Assembly: GCA_016716705.1 (NCBI GenBank)
Contig: JADJVF010000002.1
Span: 1 to 64,000, forward strand
DNA length: 64,000 nt
Reading direction: 5' to 3'
Source of the DNA: Holophagales bacterium
GTDB lineage: Bacteria > Acidobacteriota > Thermoanaerobaculia > UBA5066
Position numbers and translations under genes: made by a program. Position 1 is the first letter of the stretch, and each line of letters begins with the position of its first letter. The notes below the pieces were generated by a model, which saw only the letters and a list, made by a program, of their open reading frames with translations, was not told the origin of the DNA and ran no database searches. Below, piece after piece: positions 35,201-42,794 of this stretch.

Positions 35201-36955
35201 GAAGGCTCCGTCTTCCGTCTTGTGGCACTTGGCGCAGGGCGCCGTCGAGTGAGCGCCCTTCCAGAACTCGGGGGAGCCCGTGTGCTTGAACGTGGGCACC
35301 TTGAAGGTCTCGGGCGAATGGCACGTCGCGCACGACGTTCCGAGCTGGCCGAGGTGCGGGTCCTTGTGGCAGGTGGCGCACGCGGTGCCGAGCCCCTTCA
35401 GCCGGACCGCCGTCCCGTTCGCCGCGGGGAACTTCGCCGTTTCCTTCTTGTGGCACTTCTCGCACGCCAGGGGTGCGTGCTTGCCGGTGAGCGGGAACGC
35501 CGACTTCGCGTGGTCGAACTTCACCGGGGCGAACTTCGCTCCCGTGACGGCGTGGCAGGTCTCGCAGGAAGCCGAGACCTGGCCGAGGTGCGGGTCCTTG
35601 TGGCAGGTCGCGCACGCCGTCGCCAGGCCCCGGTACGTCCGCTCGCCGATCGCCACCGGCTTTCCGTTCGGGCCCGTCTTCGGCCCGCCGTGGCACTTCT
35701 CGCAGGCGAGGTTCTCGTGGAGCCCCGCGAAGAACTCGGGGAATCGCGGGTGCTTGAAGTCCTTCGGCCGGAAGCTCTCGGTCCCGTGGCACGTCCCGCA
35801 CGCGGTGCCGAGGGTCCCCTTGTGAGGGTCCTTGTGGCAGGCGGCGCACTCGGTCTTCAGCCCCTTGAAGACGACGACCTTCGGCAGAGAGCCGTTCGCC
35901 TGCGCGGCGCCGCTGCCGCCGCTCTTCTTCCCGTTCGCGCCTGCAACGGCGGCAGTCGGCGGGACGTGGCACGCCGCGCACTTCGCCGTCGCGTGCCTGC
36001 CGGTCAGGGCGAACTTCGTCTTCGCGGCGTGGTCGAAGGGAACGCCCCGGAAGGACTTCTCGTTGTGGCAGCTGGCGCAGTCCTGCTTGAACTCGCCCCG
36101 GTGCGGGTCCTGGTGGCAGGTCGCGCAGGTCCCCGCCTTCAGCCGGACCTTCGTCGCCGGCTCCTTGTGGCAGGCGGCGCATTGAAGCTCCGCGTGCCGG
36201 CCGCGGAGCGGGAAGGCGGTCTTGCCGTGGTCGACCTTCACCGTCCTGAAAGTCGCCGTCTCGTGGCACGAGGAGCAGTCCGCTCCGAACGCCTTCTGGT
36301 GCGGGTCCTTGTGGCAGTCGGCGCAGGTCGCGAACTTCACGCCGCGGAAGACGCCGTTGGCATGGCACTTCGCGCAGGCCACCTTCACGTGGGCGCCGGT
36401 CAGCGGGTATTTCGTCTTCCCGTGGTCGAACGACTGGCGCGTTTCCTTGAAGGCGACCGCCGCCGAGTGGCAGGTGATGCACGAGGCCCCGAGGGCTCCC
36501 TTGTGCGAGTCGGCGTGGCAGGTGACGCACGAGGGCGAGAGCTTCAGGAAGGAGCGCGTCTTGTGGCACGACGCGCACTTCTGGGCGAGGGGGGCGTGCT
36601 TGCCGTCGAGCGGGAAGCCGGCTTCCTTCGCGTGGTCGAAGCCCTTCGGGTCGAACGGACGCAGCTCCCCGTCGCGCCCCGCGTGCTCGGCGTGGCAGGC
36701 GGCGCACTCGTCCTTCACGTCCCGGTGGACGCCCTTCTTCTGCGCGATCCGGGAGCCGACGTCCTTGTGGCACGCGAGGCAGCGGTCCGCCGAGACCTGG
36801 TTTCCCTTCTCGTGGCACTTCTCGCAGTTCTTCAGCCCGTCGAGCTTTGCGTGGGGGGCGGAAAGCGGACCGGGCGACACGAGGTCGCCCAGCTGTGCAG
36901 CGGCCGGAGCCGCGAGGAGGAGAGCCGCCGCGGCGGCCAGCGCGAGGCGTTTCAC
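32204..36955 (-). CDS. giant multiheme cytochrome c with 63 CXXCH motifs
   Basis: 1583 residues from GTG 36955 (overlaps the preceding cytochrome b stop as GTGA). Signal peptide 1-21 (VKRLALAAAAALLLAAPAAA). I count 63 CXXCH sites, one per 25 residues. The N-terminal part has irregular spacing with KDPHxG motifs (ACATCHKDPHLGQ); from about residue 700 on it becomes a series of ~74-residue repeats, each with three CXXCH and three further conserved histidines in FNH, H-A-T and PNH, enough to give all three hemes a second axial histidine. No membrane anchor. It would be a periplasmic or cell-surface heme wire in the electron path from cytochrome b to the outer membrane. Confidence 0.95.
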   Translation of the reverse strand: MKRLALAAAAALLLAAPAAAQLGDLVSPGPLSAPHAKLDGLKNCEKCHEKGNQVSADRCLACHKDVGSRIAQKKGVHRDVKDECAACHAEHAGRDGELRPFDPKGFDHAKEAGFPLDGKHAPLAQKCASCHKTRSFLKLSPSCVTCHADSHKGALGASCITCHSAAVAFKETRQSFDHGKTKYPLTGAHVKVACAKCHANGVFRGVKFATCADCHKDPHQKAFGADCSSCHETATFRTVKVDHGKTAFPLRGRHAELQCAACHKEPATKVRLKAGTCATCHQDPHRGEFKQDCASCHNEKSFRGVPFDHAAKTKFALTGRHATAKCAACHVPPTAAVAGANGKKSGGSGAAQANGSLPKVVVFKGLKTECAACHKDPHKGTLGTACGTCHGTESFRPKDFKHPRFPEFFAGLHENLACEKCHGGPKTGPNGKPVAIGERTYRGLATACATCHKDPHLGQVSASCETCHAVTGAKFAPVKFDHAKSAFPLTGKHAPLACEKCHKKETAKFPAANGTAVRLKGLGTACATCHKDPHLGQLGTSCATCHSPETFKVPTFKHTGSPEFWKGAHSTAPCAKCHKTEDGAFPAGKGKAVRYKGFKSSCASCHKDAHQGTLGPSCESCHVPSAQWKSASRAFHKTSWPLEGKHLLVPCASCHVKGQTKGTPRLCADCHWYRRQDDRFKTRLGLDCQNCHRPASWTAVTWSHAAATGFALSGAHAGVDCEKCHTGGVFRKSERSGCIGCHKEDYDRAKEPNHVAAGFPTTCETCHKISDTSWEQARFNHQATFPLAGKHATAACASCHKNGVYRGTARDCSGCHISEYQKATNPSHILAGFPTTCETCHKSSDPTWKGVSFTHPQWPLVGRHASQACTTCHRSGVFQGLGSTCASCHQADYQKAVNPNHATAGFPTACETCHKVSDTSWQQGKFDHATTFPLVGKHTTQACVACHKSGVYRGTARDCAGCHLPLFQKATNPSHILAGFPTTCETCHKATDPAWTGVAFNHSKWPLAGKHAGQACTACHRSGVFQGLPSACASCHQADYQKAVNPNHVTAGFPTTCESCHKVADASWKQGTFNHSKWPLLGRHSGPLCATCHTNGVFQGLQSDCVSCHLPKYQATTNPNHVQAAFPTTCQVCHKVSDTSWSQGVFNHAAVFPLVGTHATQACASCHKNGVYKGTARDCAGCHLAKYQATKDPNHVQAGFPTTCETCHKATDTSWGQGTFNHAAVFPLVGTHATQACASCHKNGVYKGTARDCAGCHLAKYQATKDPNHVQAGFPTTCETCHKATDTSWGQGTFNHAAVFPLQGRHATAACASCHVNGVYGGTPRTCVGCHLSKYQATTNPNHQAAGFPTTCETCHKATDTSWGQGTFNHAAVFPLQGKHATAACASCHVNGVYGGTPRTCVGCHLSKYQATTNPNHQAAGFPTTCETCHRATDTSWGQGTFNHAAVFPLQGRHATAPCAACHIGGVYGGTPRTCVGCHLTKYQTTTNPNHVTAGFPTTCETCHKATDTSWGQGTFNHTWFPIVTGKHAGNPCSACHTNPSNYAIFTCVTCHTRSKMDSEHRGRPGYVYDSNACYGCHPQGNG
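32400..33540 (-). repeat. 222-bp tandem repeats within the cytochrome gene
   Basis: The landmark gtggttgaacgtcccctgg recurs near 32402, 32624, 32846, 33068 and 33290, with a diverged copy near 33512, a period of exactly 222 bases (74 codons). Units centred at 33068 and 33290 are almost identical. Older, more diverged units of the same plan extend upstream to about 34900. This is recent in-frame expansion of a three-heme module. Confidence 0.9.
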
Positions 36956-37902
36956 CGGCCGCCCACCGCGTAGCCGAAGTAGAAGGCCACGCCGACGTGC
37001 AGGACGAAGACGGTCGCGAGGATCCAGACGAACGGCATGTGGAAGACGTGCCACATGGCGAAGAGGCGGCGCGACAGGTCGAGGGAGGCCGCCCGGCGCA
37101 GGAGGTTGATCCGTTCGCCCTCGGCGTGGAGGGCTTCCCGGATCAGCTGCCGGGTGAGGCCGGCCGAGCGGATGGTTCGCTCGATGGCCCGGATCTTCTT
37201 TCGCACGGCAAAGCCTCCAAAGAGCATGCTCGCGAGCCCGTAGCTCTCACCCTCCCGCGGCAGGAGGTCCTTTTCCATCTCTTCGATCCGGAGGAGGAGC
37301 TTCACCGGGACCGTCATGTCCGAGAGCGTGCGGCGAAGCTCCGCCGCGCGCTCCTCGATCGCCTTGCGGTCCATCTCGACCCCGCGCTGCGTTCGCGGGA
37401 TCTTCGCGTAGAGGTACCGGCCGACGAAGCCCGACGCGACGACGCTGAGCATCGACCAGTAGGCGACGGAGACGATGCCGTTGAACTTGAACGAGGTGTG
37501 GAGGGTGACGAGAATCGGACCGACGATTCCGCAGAGGATGTGCATCTCGAGCCAGGTCTTGATGCTTCCTGCGTTGGAGAGCACCCGCATCCGCTTACGC
37601 GCCTCGTAGGCCGCCGTCCCTCCGAACATGAGGACCGCGCCCGCGATCCCGAGGGCCCGGCCCACCGGGCCCGACGGCCGGAGGTCCCGATGCTGTGGGG
37701 CGTATGCGCGAACCCGGACCGGGGTCTGGTAATAGGAGAGCCCGCCGAGGGGGAAGAGGACGATAAAGAGTACAGCCGCAGCTGCGATTGCAGCCAGGAC
37801 GAGCACTCCCGACGGGCGCCAGGGAGCCACCGCCGGCTTTGGCCGGACGGCCGATACACCTCTACCCAGGCCCGCGTGCGAAATCGCGCTGCTTTCCTGC
37901 AT
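36952..37902 (-). CDS. membrane b-type cytochrome of the multiheme locus
   Basis: 316 residues with about five membrane spans. Histidines placed for b-heme ligation: His121 and His135 in MHILCGIVGPILVTLHTSFK, and His285, His288 and His302 in MWHVFHMPFVWILATVFVLH. Between them is a cytoplasmic helical stretch rich in charge (residues ~165-270). No CXXCH. The likely role is electron transfer across or within the inner membrane, from the reductase at 38052-39371 to the periplasmic 63-heme protein. Overlaps that gene (GTGA). Confidence 0.8.
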   Translation of the reverse strand: MQESSAISHAGLGRGVSAVRPKPAVAPWRPSGVLVLAAIAAAAVLFIVLFPLGGLSYYQTPVRVRAYAPQHRDLRPSGPVGRALGIAGAVLMFGGTAAYEARKRMRVLSNAGSIKTWLEMHILCGIVGPILVTLHTSFKFNGIVSVAYWSMLSVVASGFVGRYLYAKIPRTQRGVEMDRKAIEERAAELRRTLSDMTVPVKLLLRIEEMEKDLLPREGESYGLASMLFGGFAVRKKIRAIERTIRSAGLTRQLIREALHAEGERINLLRRAASLDLSRRLFAMWHVFHMPFVWILATVFVLHVGVAFYFGYAVGGR

Positions 37903-38051
37903 TACCGTCCCCTGCGCGAAGTGGTGGGAATCCGCCTCTTACCGACGGTTCCCTCGCCGGGATTTTATGGCAGTGTAGAGTTTTTCAAAATCCAACGGTA
38001 GTGTCCACCTCTTTTTTCCGGAGCCCGGTTCGGGCCGGAAATCGAGGGCCG

Positions 38052-39371
38052 TCAGACGTCGAGGCTGCAGTTGCTCCGGGGGTAGGAAACGCAGGCGAGG
38101 ATCCAGCCGGCCTTCCGGTCCTCCGGGCGGAGCGCCTTCCCCTCGCCCTCGATGCGCCCCGAGACGAGCCGGGTCTTGCACGTACCGCAGGTCCCGGCCC
38201 GGCACATCGAGTCCACGGGCGCCCCCGCCGCCTCGGCAGCTTCGAGAAGGCTCGTCCCGCCGGAGACCGTCGTCGCCCCGCCGGACCGGGAGAAGGACAC
38301 TTCGTAGGTGCTCCCGTCGTCCACCGCGTCCGACGCCGAGGCCACGGCGGCCTCGAAGGCCTCGAACCGGATCCGGTCGTCGGGCACGCCGAGGCTGGCG
38401 AGCCCTTCGCGGAGCGACTCGATCATCGGGGCCGGCCCGCAGATGAGGTGGATCGCCTTCGCGGGGTCCGGCACGTACCGGGCGATCTTCTGGGCGTCCA
38501 TCCGTCCCGTCAGGAATCCCGGCGTCGGCTCGCCCCGGCTGAGCGTGACGTAGACGCGGACGCCGGGCGCGCGGCGGGCGAGGACGGCCAGCTCGTCGCG
38601 GAAGGCCACGTCCGGCTCGGCCCTCACCGTGTAGAGGAACGTCACGGGCCGCCCCGGCTCGGACTTCGCCGCGTGCCGGAGCATCGAGATCATCGGCGTG
38701 ACGCCGACGCCCCCGGCGTGGAGGACGAGGGGCACGTCCGGCTCCACCGGATAGACGAAATCGCCTCCCGGTCCCCGGATCGGGAGGACTCCCCCGGCGC
38801 GGATCGACTCGTGGAGCGCGCCGGAGGCCCGCCCCTGCCGCCGCACCGAGATCTCGAGGTACCCCGTCGCCTCCGGGGAGGAGCTGATCGAGTAGCACCG
38901 GACCTCGTCCTTGCCCTGCGCGGCGACGCGGATCATCAGGAACTGGCCCGGCCGGAAATCGAAGCCCTCGGGTCTCTCCATCCGGAACGTCCGGATCTCC
39001 GGCGTCTCGTCGATGACGGCGAGGACCTTGACGGGAACGAACCCCGCGGCGGCCGCCGGCTTCTTCGGGGCGCCTGCAGCTGCCGGCCGCCCGGCCGCGG
39101 ACGCGGGCGCCGGTCCGGCAGCGGGCGCGCTCTCCGGGGCTTCCGCCGGAAGGAGCCTCTCGCACGCGACGACCCAGGTGACCTGCGCCGCGAGGCCGGC
39201 GAGAAGCCACGCCTGATCGGGCAGAACCCAGACGAGGAGGGCGAACGAAATCGAGGGGAGGAGGAGCAGCCGGCGCCCCGGGCCGGCACGCCGGTGAGAC
39301 AGCAGCAGCACGGCTGCGATGTGGAGCGTCGTTACGAACGAGAGGACGGCGACGGGCGCGTGCGACCACAC
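38052..39371 (-). CDS. membrane-anchored FAD/NAD(P)H reductase with C-terminal 2Fe-2S ferredoxin domain
   Basis: 439 residues from GTG 39371. Two or three N-terminal membrane helices (LSFVTTLHIAAVLLLSH; LLLLPSISFALLVWVLP; AGLAAQVTWVVACERLL), an Ala/Pro linker, then a ferredoxin-NADP+ reductase module: RCYSISSSPEATGYLEISVR (flavin), LHAGGVGVTPMISMLRHAAK and LICGPAPMIESLREGL (pyridine nucleotide). A plant-type 2Fe-2S domain closes the protein with Cys in MCRAGTCGTCKTRL and ILACVSYP. It would feed electrons from NAD(P)H into the cytochrome b 150 bases downstream, or accept them in reverse. Confidence 0.85.
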   Translation of the reverse strand: MWSHAPVAVLSFVTTLHIAAVLLLSHRRAGPGRRLLLLPSISFALLVWVLPDQAWLLAGLAAQVTWVVACERLLPAEAPESAPAAGPAPASAAGRPAAAGAPKKPAAAAGFVPVKVLAVIDETPEIRTFRMERPEGFDFRPGQFLMIRVAAQGKDEVRCYSISSSPEATGYLEISVRRQGRASGALHESIRAGGVLPIRGPGGDFVYPVEPDVPLVLHAGGVGVTPMISMLRHAAKSEPGRPVTFLYTVRAEPDVAFRDELAVLARRAPGVRVYVTLSRGEPTPGFLTGRMDAQKIARYVPDPAKAIHLICGPAPMIESLREGLASLGVPDDRIRFEAFEAAVASASDAVDDGSTYEVSFSRSGGATTVSGGTSLLEAAEAAGAPVDSMCRAGTCGTCKTRLVSGRIEGEGKALRPEDRKAGWILACVSYPRSNCSLDV

Positions 39372-39427
39372 GATGCCCGGAGAATACTGCCCGGCCGGGC
39401 AGTCTCCGGCGATGTGGGCCGGGCTTC

Positions 39428-39730
39428 CTATCCCAGGAGGACCGTGGGGCATCCCAGGACGATGGTCCCTCCGTGCGCGCAGCTGTCCCCCATCCTCGCC
39501 CCCGGTCGGCCGCCGATGAGGACGGTGACGGCCCCCATGGCGATGACGTCCGGTGGCCCGACGCAGACGGCCATGTCTCCGACGCACGCCGCGGGCAGCG
39601 CGCCGATCAGGACCGTCGGGCAGCCCGGCGGGAGGATCGGTCCGCCGACGTGCGGGATCGGGACGGGAACGGCAGGGGTCTGCATGGGGCACACGTGCAT
39701 GTCCCCGACGCGGGCGGCGGGCTGCGGCAT
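39428..39730 (-). CDS. PAAR-domain spike-tip protein
   Basis: 100 residues. Starts MPQPAARVGDMHVCPMQTPA; repeated glycine/proline-rich turns (GGPILPPGCPTVLIG, ARMGDSCAHGGTIVLGCPTV) and the His/Cys zinc ligands are as in PAAR proteins that sharpen the VgrG spike of contractile injection systems. No C-terminal effector domain. Encoded after vgrG on the same strand. Confidence 0.93.
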   Translation of the reverse strand: MPQPAARVGDMHVCPMQTPAVPVPIPHVGGPILPPGCPTVLIGALPAACVGDMAVCVGPPDVIAMGAVTVLIGGRPGARMGDSCAHGGTIVLGCPTVLLG

Positions 39731-39733
39731 CGC

Positions 39734-40363
39734 TCAGCCCTCCCTCGCGCCCCGTGCCGGCGGCGCGGAGGCCCTCGCCTCGCGCCCGTCGGGACGATGA
39801 CGCCCATCCGCAATGTCGACTCCGAGCCAGATCAGCTCGCGGAGCCGCCCGGCCACGTCGGGCGCACCCGCGGCGCCCGCCATGAGGACGGAGCCGGCCG
39901 CCCCCTTGCCGGTGAGGTTCTCGGGCGGGGCGACTTTCGGCAGGTCGGGCAGGGAGAGGCTCCCGCCGCTCCAGAAGGCCGCCGCCGCCGCCATGGCCGG
40001 CGCAGAACGGTAGCCGAGAGCCTCCGCGGCGGCCTCGCAGGCCCGCCGGCTCGGCTCGTCGGGCGCGGCGAGCCACTTCTCGGCCGCCTCGAGGGCCGCG
40101 CGCTCCTTCGGCGGCGGGGTCTCGCCGAGGGCCTTCCTCGAGGCGAGGCAGGCCCACGTCACGGCGTCCCTCCTGGCGAGCCACTGGCCGACGAAGCCGG
40201 CGGCATCGGACCAGAGCTCCTTCTCGACGAGCGCCGTGACGAAATCCGAGGCGGCGATTCCCGGTGTCAGGAGCGCCGTCGCCTCGGCCGACGGCTCGAA
40301 GCGGGCGGCGATCTCCTCGGTGCTGGCCCGCGGACGGGGGGTGCTGCTGCTCATCGTCGTCAC
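39734..40363 (-). CDS. DUF6931-like protein between vgrG and PAAR genes
   Basis: 209 residues, soluble, mainly alpha-helical, alanine-rich (ASDFVTALVEKELWSDAAGF, VTWACLASRKALGE, RRACEAAAEALGYRSAPAMA). Proteins of this sort recur between vgrG and PAAR genes; function unknown, possibly an adaptor or chaperone for spike loading. GTG 40363 directly follows the vgrG TAG; ATG 40354 is an alternative start. Confidence 0.6.
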   Translation of the reverse strand: MTTMSSSTPRPRASTEEIAARFEPSAEATALLTPGIAASDFVTALVEKELWSDAAGFVGQWLARRDAVTWACLASRKALGETPPPKERAALEAAEKWLAAPDEPSRRACEAAAEALGYRSAPAMAAAAAFWSGGSLSLPDLPKVAPPENLTGKGAAGSVLMAGAAGAPDVAGRLRELIWLGVDIADGRHRPDGREARASAPPARGAREG

Positions 40364-42741
40364 CTATCCGATCTTCGTCAGCCCGCCGCCGATCATCGTC
40401 ATGCCGCTGCCATTGACGTTCACCATCGGCGCCTTCACGTCGGCCATCGCGTTTCCTTCGAGCTTCGCCGTGATCCCCTTGAGCGTGGCGCTCGCGGCGT
40501 CGAGCTTCAGCGACCCGGTCGTCGTCTTCAGCTCGGCCTGCATGTTGTCGATCTTCAGCGAGTTCGTCCCGAACTTCAGCTCGATTCCCATGGTGTCGAG
40601 CTTGATGGAGTTCATCCCCACCTTCAGCTCGATGGAGTTGGGCACCTCGATCGTCACCTTGCCGTCGGGCATCGCCCCTTCGAGCTTGATGTCGAGGTTT
40701 CCCTTCTGGATCGTCAGCTTGTCGTTCCCGTACTTGACCGTCGCGGTCCGGTCGTTCATCACCTCCAGGACCTGGTTGCCCTGGTGCACCGTCATCGAGG
40801 GCGTCGACTTGCCGGCTGCCTGGACGCCGACGACGAGCTTGTCGTTGCCCATGTTGAGGGTCGTCGTCCGGTCGTTCGCGATCCAGGTCGTCTGGTTCCC
40901 GCCCTTCGACGGGTCCTGCCCGGCATCGGCCGAGGACCGCGCCTCGACGGCCTGTGTCGTCTCGCCGGGAAGCCGCCCGACGTTCAGGCAGTCGTCCCCC
41001 TTGCTGACGTTGACCGTCCGGTTCTTCCAGATTTCCTGCTTCTGGCTCCCGTCCGGCGGCTCCGTCGTCCCCTTCTTGACGCCGACCTGGAGCCAGTCGT
41101 TGTTCTTCACCAGCCGGTGGAAGTCCTTCTGCGACTGGACGAAGATCTCCTCGGAGTCCTTCGTGTCGTCGAGGCGGACCTCGTGGCACTCCTCGGCGGT
41201 ACCCCGGAGCGTCGACCGGGTCCGGATCCCCGTCCGCCGCATGTTCGCGGGGAGCGTGTAGGGCGGCATGTTCTCGGCGTTGTAGAGGGCCCCGATGACG
41301 ACCGGCTCGTCGGGGTCGCCATGCTGGAAGGCGACGAGGACCTCCTGCCCGATCCGCGGGAAGGCGTACGTCCCCCACGTGTTCCCGGCCAGGGGGGTCG
41401 CGACGCGCAGCCAGGCGCAGCTGCTCGGGTCCTTCGTCCCCTCGCGGTCCCAGTAGAACTGCACCTTGATCCGCCCGTACTTGTCGACGTAGATGTCCTC
41501 GCCCGCGGGCCCGACGACGATCGCCGTCTCGGGTCCCTGCGCCACCGGGCGCCGTGTCCTGCGGGCCGGCCGGTAGGCGGCGTCGGCCGGGAGACAGGTG
41601 AACGCGTTCTCGTACCTCGTCCCGGTGTTGTCGGAGCGGAAGACGCTGTTCTCTCGCCGTCGTGCTTCACGCGGGTCAGGACGTACGGACCGTCCCCGTC
41701 GTGGTGCCGGCTGAGGACGAACTGGAAGCCCGGGACCATGTGCCGGACGTCTCCCGCCCCCTCGATCTCGACGGCCCGCGTTTCCTCCCTCTCCATGACG
41801 ACCCGCGCCCGAACGTCACCGTACGGGAAGATCTTCTGGATCTCCGCCGCCCGGTCGCCACCTCCCGGGTTGACCCCGTCGTAGGGCTTGGCGTGGCCGC
41901 CCGGAAACCCGTAGAGCTCCCGCTTGTCGGCGTCGGCGAGCCGCAGCTTGTGCGTGACGGTTCCGACCTGGAGCGTGTCCTTGAGCAGGACGACCTTCTC
42001 GAGGTCGTTCGTCGGCACCTCGAAGCTCCGGTCGCGGAGAGTCACCTTGCCGCGCGTCAGCGCCTGCTTCTTCTTCCAGACCCCGATCCGGTCCTCGTCC
42101 CGGACTCCGCCGACGAGCGGGTCGTAGTACAGGGGGCTGGGGCCGGGAAGGTTGGGGTCCGCACCGCTGTCGGTGATGACGAGCGTGTGATTGCCGTCCT
42201 CGTGCCGGAAGTACCAGCGAATCCCCTCCTCCTCCATCAGGCGGCAGGCGAAGGCGAGGTCGTTCTCGCGGTACTGGATGCACATCTCTCTCTGGTCGTA
42301 CTGCCTGTCGAGCCGGACCTCGATCGCGAACCCTTCGAAGACCTTCTGAAGGATCAACGGGACCGTGATCTCCTGGAACACCCGGCTGCGGTGCGCGAGG
42401 CCGAGGACCCAGACCTTCGGAGCGATCCGGAGCCGCCAGGAGGTGAAGGTCTTGTTTTCCGTCTCGAGCGTTTCCCGCGGCCCCTCTTCCAGCTCGATGC
42501 AGAGCCCGTGGAACCACCTCACGGCGGTGCCCTCGGGGGAGTAGACCGAGACGGTCACGCACTGCCCGAGGAGGCTGTCGAAGGGGATGTCCGTGTCGTT
42601 GGTGGCAAGGGCCTCCAGCTCGAGGTCGAAGAGCTCCGCGATCCCCTCGGTTCCCTTGATCCGCCGAAGAAGAAGGACGTCCTTGCCGAGGGGCGTCATG
42701 AGCCTGAATACGCTGTGGTCCTGGCTGTAGTCCGGCATCGA
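40364..42741 (-). pseudogene. vgrG: VgrG/TssI spike protein, one frameshift
   Basis: Conceptually 792 residues. The N-terminal gp27-like part (MPDYSQDHSVFRLMTPLGKD, CIQYRENDLAFACRLMEEEG, IRWYFRHEDGNHTLVI) and gp5-like OB/needle part (VGPAGEDIYVDKYGRIKVQF, FPRIGQEVLVAFQHGDPDEP, ALYNAENMPPY) are both present, followed by a long beta-helical needle of alternating charged strands. At 41648-41656 one base is missing (GAGAGAAC where GAGGAGAAC is expected), splitting the gene in two frames of 1185 and ~1090 bases. No other secretion-system structural genes are in view. Either a recent mutation or a sequence error. Confidence 0.9.
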
Positions 42742-42794
42742 CGGGATCCCTTTCTGACGCTGGTCTTTCCGGAGCTGGATGCTGGCCGGGGAGC

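Noticed and set aside
32300..36973. A 1557-codon open frame on the plus strand opposite the multiheme cytochrome gene
   Set aside because: Low-complexity Arg/Val/Ala translation that mirrors the repeats of the sense gene; long antisense frames are expected at this GC content and codon bias.
38052..41378. A 1108-residue protein fusing VgrG sequence to the FAD reductase
   Set aside because: The upstream two thirds are an out-of-frame reading of vgrG, the DUF6931-like gene and PAAR; only the last 439 residues are a real protein.
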